This document shows, in pieces, positions 35,634 to 40,052 of a stretch of 40,052 bases of DNA. Position 1 is the first letter of the stretch; each line of letters opens with the position of its first letter. Source of the stretch: a virus. Location: IMG/VR virus record IMGVR_UViG_3300017637_000005, positions 1-40,052 of that record; one strand, 5' to 3'. Made by a program: the position numbers and the translations under genes. The notes below the pieces were generated by a model. It searched no databases. It was not told where the DNA came from and saw nothing but the letters and a program-made list of their open reading frames with translations.

Positions 35634-36470
35634 TTAGAAGATGTTGGAATAGTCGCCGGCACCGCCGTTGCCCTGCGGGCGCTGGCGAAAGTTCGGGGCG
35701 GGGGTCGCTTCCTGTTCGTCGAGCTGCTTGTGAAGCTTGACCGCCAGCTGATCGACTTCGGTGCGCAATTCGGTGCGGATCGCATCCAGCCCGGTCGAAA
35801 ATTCCTTGGCCATGTCTTCGAGCAGCGGGCGCAGCTCGTTGAAGTCGGTCGCCGCAGCCGGGGCGGGGGTGCCGGTCTTTTCTTCAGGCTTCGCGGGCTC
35901 CTGCGCGCCGAACTTGGCAGCGAACTTGTCGAACAGGCCGGTGAGCGAGGTGAGCAGGCCGGTTGCGGCGGCGTCGCCGCTGCCCTCGGGGAACTCGATC
36001 GCGGCGGATTCGTCGCGCGACAGCTTGATCGTGCCAGGCAGCGAGCGGTTGAACTGCAGGCGTTCGGTCGCGATGGCGGCGGGGCTGTCGGTGAGGGCGC
36101 AGCCCATCAGATAGGCGAAGCCCTTGCCGCCGAAGTTCGGCTCGATTTCGATCGAGGGATAGACCTTCTGGCTGGCACCGTTGAGCGCCTTGGCATCGTC
36201 GGTCACGTCGAACACGCCGTAGAGGCCGAGCCGCTTTTCGACCTTGCCGTTGAAATCGACATCCACCTGGGCGGTCGAAAGCTCGACAACATCGCCATAG
36301 GCGCGGAACGGCTTTTCGCCGCTGATGCCGCGAATATGTTCGATGTTCAGCCGCGCGCCATAGGTCTGCGGGTTGTAGCTCGACGCCATCTCTTCGATCA
36401 TCTTGTCGTCGATGACGCGGCCATCGACGGTCGAACCGGCGGTGGCGAGCAAGAACGGCTTGGTCTTCAT
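35634..36470 (-). CDS. O: Capsid scaffold and protease (P2 gpO-like)
   Basis: The 278-residue protein has the protease residues Asp16 (STVDGRVI), His45 (NIEHIRG) and Ser106 (VYPSIEIEP), which match the P2 gpO triad Asp19, His48, Ser107 in order and spacing. The C-terminal part (about 175-265) is helical, with a FSTGLDAIRTELRTEVDQLA coil, and should be the scaffold. It assembles with N and then cleaves itself. The ribosome site GGGAGC lies 6 bases upstream of the ATG. Confidence 0.9.
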   Translation of the reverse strand: MKTKPFLLATAGSTVDGRVIDDKMIEEMASSYNPQTYGARLNIEHIRGISGEKPFRAYGDVVELSTAQVDVDFNGKVEKRLGLYGVFDVTDDAKALNGASQKVYPSIEIEPNFGGKGFAYLMGCALTDSPAAIATERLQFNRSLPGTIKLSRDESAAIEFPEGSGDAAATGLLTSLTGLFDKFAAKFGAQEPAKPEEKTGTPAPAAATDFNELRPLLEDMAKEFSTGLDAIRTELRTEVDQLAVKLHKQLDEQEATPAPNFRQRPQGNGGAGDYSNIF

Positions 36471-36629
36471 GGGTCAGCTCCCGTTGGTCGATCGGGAGGG
36501 CGGCTCCCGCATTGCTGCCCCTAGAGGCAGCGGAACCGGGCAACAGGCAACGCGCGGCGCGGGTGACGGCGGGCTTTACCGGGACAGCGTGGCGCAGAAG
36601 GGGCCGCGCACGGTGCATGGCGGTACGCC
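36471..36629. promoter_or_regulatory. Divergent late promoter region O / PQ
   Basis: A GGTAA-N9-TTACC-type dyad lies here as GGTGA (36562-36566) and TTACC (36576-36580), with the same AGCC-side bases as at J and the holin. Its centre is 59 bp from the P start and 101 bp from the O start; 46 bp before O, CTCTAG could be a -10. GCTGCC-N6-GGCAGC (36514-36531) is a further inverted repeat. Confidence 0.62.
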
Positions 36630-36635
36630 ATGCAC
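36613..36635. repeat. Palindrome over the terminase start codon
   Basis: GTGCATGGCG (36613-36622) and CGCCATGCAC (36626-36635) pair perfectly around GTA. The ATG of P (36630-36632) is inside the right arm. If present in the mRNA, the hairpin would hide the start codon. Confidence 0.88.
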
Positions 36636-38537
36636 ACCGCCCCGCCAGAACCCGAAGAACGGGCCATCATCCGCCAGGTTGCGCGCGCCCAGCGACGTGA
36701 GGCGCGCTCGCTGTACTGGCGGGGGTGGCGGCTGACCCAGATCGCCGAGGAACTGGGGCTGGCTTACGGGACGGTCGCGGCATGGAAAAGCCGCGATGGA
36801 TGGGACAATGACGCGCCCGTCGCGATCATCGATGACCGGATCGAGGCGAAGATCGCCACCCTGCTCGACAAGGAACCATTCACCGAAGGCGACATGAAGC
36901 GGGTGGATTTCCTGACCCGCCAGCTTGAGCGCACCGCGCGCATCCGCAAATACAACGCGACCGGCAAGGAAGGCGATCTGAACCCGAAGATCGCGGCGCG
37001 GAACGATGACAAGGCCAAGGCCAAGCGGGCCGATGCGCGCAAGAATTTCCTGTCGCCCGAGCAATGGCAGGCGTTGCTCGACGACTTCCACGCCAAGAAT
37101 TTCGACTATCAGGAGACGTGGTGGGAGCAGCGCGATCAGCGCACCCGCAAAATCCGCAAGAGCCGCCAGGTCGGCGCGACCTGGTATTTCGCCCGGGAAG
37201 CCGTCGCCAAGATCGGTGAGATGGTGCTGGCGGGCGAGCAGCCGCGTAACCAGATTTTCCTGTCGGCGTCACAGCGCCAGGCGAACAAATTCCGCCGCGA
37301 AATCGTCGGTTGGGTGCGGAAGGTCGCCGGGGTCGAGCTGAAGGGCAACCCCATCATCCTCGACCTGAATTTCCCGGCGGTGACCGATGCGCAGGGGGAG
37401 GAAACCGAACCGGCGTGGGCGCTTGATGCGGTCGGGCTTTACCCGCTCTCGACGAACAGCGCGACTGCACAGGGCGAGAGCGGCGACTTCTATTTCGACG
37501 AATATGCGTGGGTTCACGGCTTTGCCGAGCTGAAGAAGGTGGCGAGCGCGATGGCGACGCACACCATCTACAAGCGCACCTATTTCTCGACGCCATCGAC
37601 GAAGACCCACGCCTCCTATGCCTTTTGGTCCGGTGAGGAATGGAATTCTGGCAAGGCCAAGGCCGCGCAGCGCCCGTTCGACATTTCCCTCCGCAATCTG
37701 CGCGACGGGGCGATTATGCCCGACGGATCGTGGCAGCAAATCCTGACCATCCACGATGCGGTGGCGCGCGGGCTCGGCTCACTGGTCGATGTCGACGAAC
37801 TGCGACGCGAATACTCCGAAGACGAATTCCGCAACCTGTTCGAATGCGAAGACATCGACGATGCGGAGAGCAGCTTCCCCTATGTCCGGCTTGCCCCGGC
37901 GCGGGTCGATAGCTTCTACAAATGGCGCGATTTCAAGCCCGCCCTGATCGACATGCCCGGCGGTCGCCCCTTTGGCGACAAGCCGGTGTGGCTTGGCTAC
38001 GATCCGAACAAACAGGGCCGCGACGACGCCGCATTGGTGGTGCTCGCGCCGCCGGAGACCCCGGGCAAGGGCAAGTTCCGGGTGCTCGACAAGTATCGGC
38101 TCAACGGCCTCGATTTCGCCGGGCAGGCCGCGTTCATCCGCAAGGTCAGCGAACGCTACAATGTCGTCGATATCGCGATCGACACGACGGGCCATGGCCT
38201 GGCGGTGTGGGAACTGGTGTCGAACTGGTTCCCCAATGCGCGCAAGATCGAATATTCGGTGGCGACGAAGACCGCGCTGGTGATCAAGGGGCAGAACGTC
38301 TTCCGCGAGCAGCGGATCGAGTTCGACGCCGGTTGGACCGACGTGATGCAGGCCTTCATGGCCATCCGCCCCAGCCTTACCGCCAGCCAGAAGGGCGTAA
38401 CCTATGTTGCCCGGCGAGGCGGCACGATCGGGCACGCCGACATAGCCTGGGCAATTCTTCACGCGCTGTCGAACGAACCGCTCGACATTGCCACTGCCGA
38501 TGACGCGCCGCGTGGGCGCGTGTCCTTTTCCGATTGA
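36630..38537 (+). CDS. P: Large terminase subunit (P2 gpP-like)
   Basis: The 635-residue protein has an N-terminal helix-turn-helix (LTQIAEELGLAYGTVAAWKS, about 35-54), an ATPase with Walker A-like KSRQVGATW (177-185) and Walker B DFYFDE (286-291), and a C-terminal nuclease with Asp458 in WLGYDPNKQGRDD and Asp518 in VDIAIDTTGHG. It drives DNA into the head and cuts it at cos. It is divergent from O and followed 11 bp later by Q, as in P2. There is no clear ribosome site; the ATG lies in a perfect palindrome. Confidence 0.93.
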   Translation: MHTAPPEPEERAIIRQVARAQRREARSLYWRGWRLTQIAEELGLAYGTVAAWKSRDGWDNDAPVAIIDDRIEAKIATLLDKEPFTEGDMKRVDFLTRQLERTARIRKYNATGKEGDLNPKIAARNDDKAKAKRADARKNFLSPEQWQALLDDFHAKNFDYQETWWEQRDQRTRKIRKSRQVGATWYFAREAVAKIGEMVLAGEQPRNQIFLSASQRQANKFRREIVGWVRKVAGVELKGNPIILDLNFPAVTDAQGEETEPAWALDAVGLYPLSTNSATAQGESGDFYFDEYAWVHGFAELKKVASAMATHTIYKRTYFSTPSTKTHASYAFWSGEEWNSGKAKAAQRPFDISLRNLRDGAIMPDGSWQQILTIHDAVARGLGSLVDVDELRREYSEDEFRNLFECEDIDDAESSFPYVRLAPARVDSFYKWRDFKPALIDMPGGRPFGDKPVWLGYDPNKQGRDDAALVVLAPPETPGKGKFRVLDKYRLNGLDFAGQAAFIRKVSERYNVVDIAIDTTGHGLAVWELVSNWFPNARKIEYSVATKTALVIKGQNVFREQRIEFDAGWTDVMQAFMAIRPSLTASQKGVTYVARRGGTIGHADIAWAILHALSNEPLDIATADDAPRGRVSFSD

Positions 38538-38548
38538 GGAGCGATTTG

Positions 38549-39619
38549 ATGACCGACGAACCCAGCACCGCGATCGTCGAAGGCGATCCCAAAGCGCCGC
38601 CTGCCGCCGGCGCGATGTTCGGCTTCGGGGATCCCGAAAGCGTCATCGATCGGCGCGAACTCGCCCAGTTTTTCGAGATTTGGCACAATGGCCGCTGGTA
38701 TGAGCCGCCGATTCCGCTGGGCAAGCTGGCGCAGGCGTTCAACATGTCGCCCTATCATCGGTCCGCAATCGCCCTGAAGGTCAACATGCTGGTCGCCCAG
38801 CACGCGCCATCGCGATGGCTGGATTCGGACAATTTCGAACGGTTCGCGCTCGATTTCTGCCAGATGGGCAACGCCTATTTTGAATGGGTGCCGAACCTTG
38901 CCGGGCGGCTCGCGCGGGTCGAATTCAGCCCGGCGATCCACACGCGCGTCGGCATCACGCCGGGCGTCTATTGGTTCGTCAACGGGCCGCTGGGGCAGGC
39001 CCATGCCTTCGACGCGGGGCGGATTTTCCACCTGATGCAGCCCGACGTTGCGCAGGAGCTCTACGGCGTGCCCGAGTGGATGGCCGCGCTGCAGAGCGGG
39101 CTGTTGAGCGAGAATGCCACGCTGTTCCGCCGCCGCTACTATCTCAACGGCGCGCACGCCGGATTCGTGTTCTATGTCAGCGAGCCGCTGGCTGATACTG
39201 AGACCGTCGAGGCGATCGAGCAAAAGCTGCTCTCGGCCAAGGGGGTCGGCAATTTCAAGAACATGTTCGTCTATATCCCCAGAGGGAAGAAGGACGGCAT
39301 TCAGATCATGCCGATCGCCGATGTCACCGCGAAGGATGAATTTTCGGCCGTCAAGAACATCAGCCGCGACGATCTGCTTGCCGGGCACCGCACACCGCCC
39401 CAGCTGATCGGCGTGATCCCGACGAACAATGGCGGCTTTGGCGACGTGGGGCTGACCCGCGACAATTACTACCGCACCGAAATCGTGCCGATCATGCGGC
39501 GGATGCTGCGGGTGAACGCCGCCTTCGGGATCGAATTGCTCGCGTTCCGCCCCTTCTACACGAGCAAGGGCACCGTGATTTATCAGGATGGGGTTGAGGA
39601 AGACGCTCCGCGCCGTTGA
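38549..39619 (+). CDS. Q: Portal protein (P2 gpQ-like)
   Basis: The 356-residue protein has the P2-type portal pattern: WYEPPIPLGKLAQAFNMSPY, HRSAIALKVNMLV, FALDFCQMGNAYFEW, FHLMQPDVAQELYGVPEW and DDLLAGHRTPPQLIGVIP. It forms the dodecameric ring at one vertex for DNA entry. GAGGAG lies 8 bases before the ATG at 38549. In P2 the cos site lies just beyond Q, so the following gap and the HIRAN gene are near the expected cos. Confidence 0.94.
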   Translation: MTDEPSTAIVEGDPKAPPAAGAMFGFGDPESVIDRRELAQFFEIWHNGRWYEPPIPLGKLAQAFNMSPYHRSAIALKVNMLVAQHAPSRWLDSDNFERFALDFCQMGNAYFEWVPNLAGRLARVEFSPAIHTRVGITPGVYWFVNGPLGQAHAFDAGRIFHLMQPDVAQELYGVPEWMAALQSGLLSENATLFRRRYYLNGAHAGFVFYVSEPLADTETVEAIEQKLLSAKGVGNFKNMFVYIPRGKKDGIQIMPIADVTAKDEFSAVKNISRDDLLAGHRTPPQLIGVIPTNNGGFGDVGLTRDNYYRTEIVPIMRRMLRVNAAFGIELLAFRPFYTSKGTVIYQDGVEEDAPRR

Positions 39620-39626
39620 GCCGGGC

Positions 39627-40034
39627 CTATGCCCCCCACATTGGCCCCTCGGGATCGGCATAAAAGTCGCTGTCTTCGGGCGGGGCGTCGGGGGCCGGCA
39701 CCGGCGGAAGCGTCGGCTCGCCACCATCGAAGCGAACCCGGATGATCGCTGCAGTCGATATCTCGCGCTGAAAGACAGCCCGGATCGGCATCCCTGCGCG
39801 GATCTTCGCACCGATCGCCGGGGCGCGCTCCGCACTCAAATAGCCGATCTGGACGCCGCGCACGCTGAACACGGCGATAGCGTGCCGATCATGCTTGTTC
39901 TTCGGCTCGGGCCGCAGCTCCACGGGCTCACCCGGCGCGCATAGACGCACTTCGAAGCGGCGGCTGCTTTTGGTCGCGTCGGCGTTCGCATAGTCGATGC
40001 CGACGACGGCAAGGCTCACTTCCAGATCGTTCAT
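39627..40034 (-). CDS. HIRAN-domain protein
   Basis: The 135-residue protein contains PKNKHDRHAIAVFS followed by GVQIGYLSAERAPAIGAKIR, the HIRAN pattern (N/K-x-D-xxA-I-AV ... G-x-x-GYL). HIRAN domains bind DNA ends or damaged DNA. The C terminus is Pro/Asp-rich. It is convergent with Q, 7 bp away. The ATG at 40034 has GGGG too close to serve well; an in-frame GTG at 40052 lies at the edge of the window, so the true start may be outside. Confidence 0.78.
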   Translation of the reverse strand: MNDLEVSLAVVGIDYANADATKSSRRFEVRLCAPGEPVELRPEPKNKHDRHAIAVFSVRGVQIGYLSAERAPAIGAKIRAGMPIRAVFQREISTAAIIRVRFDGGEPTLPPVPAPDAPPEDSDFYADPEGPMWGA

Positions 40035-40052
40035 CCCCGGAACATAGGGCAC

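Larger units (their letters stand above)
2164..40052. mobile_element. P2-like prophage, left end to beyond the window
   Basis: The region holds an integrase-type recombinase, DNA modification and replication genes, two immunity loci, an Ogr activator and almost the whole P2 set of head and tail genes (Q, P, O, N, M, L, X, R, S, J, I, H, V, W, FI, FII, E, E', T, U, D) with a lysis cassette. All structural genes look intact, so it may be a functional prophage. The left limit is inferred from the change in gene content. The right limit is not seen. Confidence 0.9.

Overview
The window is GC-rich alphaproteobacterial DNA, most like a member of the Sphingomonadales (inferred from codon usage and protein style; no marker gene proves it). 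The first 2 kb is chromosome: a lipoprotein, the 23S rRNA methyltransferase RlmB, a complete tRNA-Tyr(GUA) and a small membrane protein. From about 2.1 kb to the right edge lies a P2-like prophage. Its right junction is not seen.

Layout of the prophage. (1) 2.2-4.2 kb: a large serine recombinase that probably serves as integrase, where P2 has a tyrosine integrase. (2) 4.2-12.5 kb: a leftward early operon in which nearly every stop overlaps the next start. It holds a DPPY-type DNA methyltransferase, a PAPS-reductase-like PP-loop protein, an ASCH-like protein, a large cytosine-5 methyltransferase with an internally repetitive target region, a run of tiny proteins and a zinc-finger/Toprim/P-loop replication protein. 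(3) 12.6-15.0 kb: an Ogr-type late activator, a CII-like and a Cro-like regulator, a divergent S24-type repressor and a small lipoprotein that may be a lysogenic passenger. (4) 15.0-17.4 kb: a second control locus that resembles immI of phage P22. It has a P22-type antirepressor, an S24-like protein, a divergent Arc-like ribbon-helix-helix protein, a small SNase-type nuclease, and a 350-bp non-coding array of palindromes. (5) 17.4-36.5 kb: leftward P2-type late genes D, U, T, E', E, FII, FI, W, V, lysis cassette, fibres, I, J, S, R, X, L, M, N, O. (6) 36.6-39.6 kb: rightward P and Q, followed by a HIRAN-domain gene.

The main unexpected signal is in region 4. Eight odd-length palindromes, all fitting one 27-bp register with a central A or T, stand side by side at 17006-17351. 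A ninth copy lies inside the antirepressor gene at 15690-15716, where it encodes residues 54-62 (KGIRVTRIP). The arms vary between elements, but mostly in paired, compensating ways. Read in the same codon phase, the array copies give related 9-residue peptides such as KGVVLSTTP, EGVTLSVIP and KGVALRAMP. This suggests an RNA or DNA array that targets, regulates or diversifies antirepressor genes. The mechanism is inference.

A second signal is a shared dyad, GGTAA-N9-TYACC, upstream of the holin, J and the O/P divergence. In the first two it is centred exactly 56 bp from a start codon that has no Shine-Dalgarno sequence. These are good candidates for Ogr-dependent late promoters, possibly making leaderless transcripts. 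The window also has a clear candidate for the conserved E/E' minus-one frameshift.
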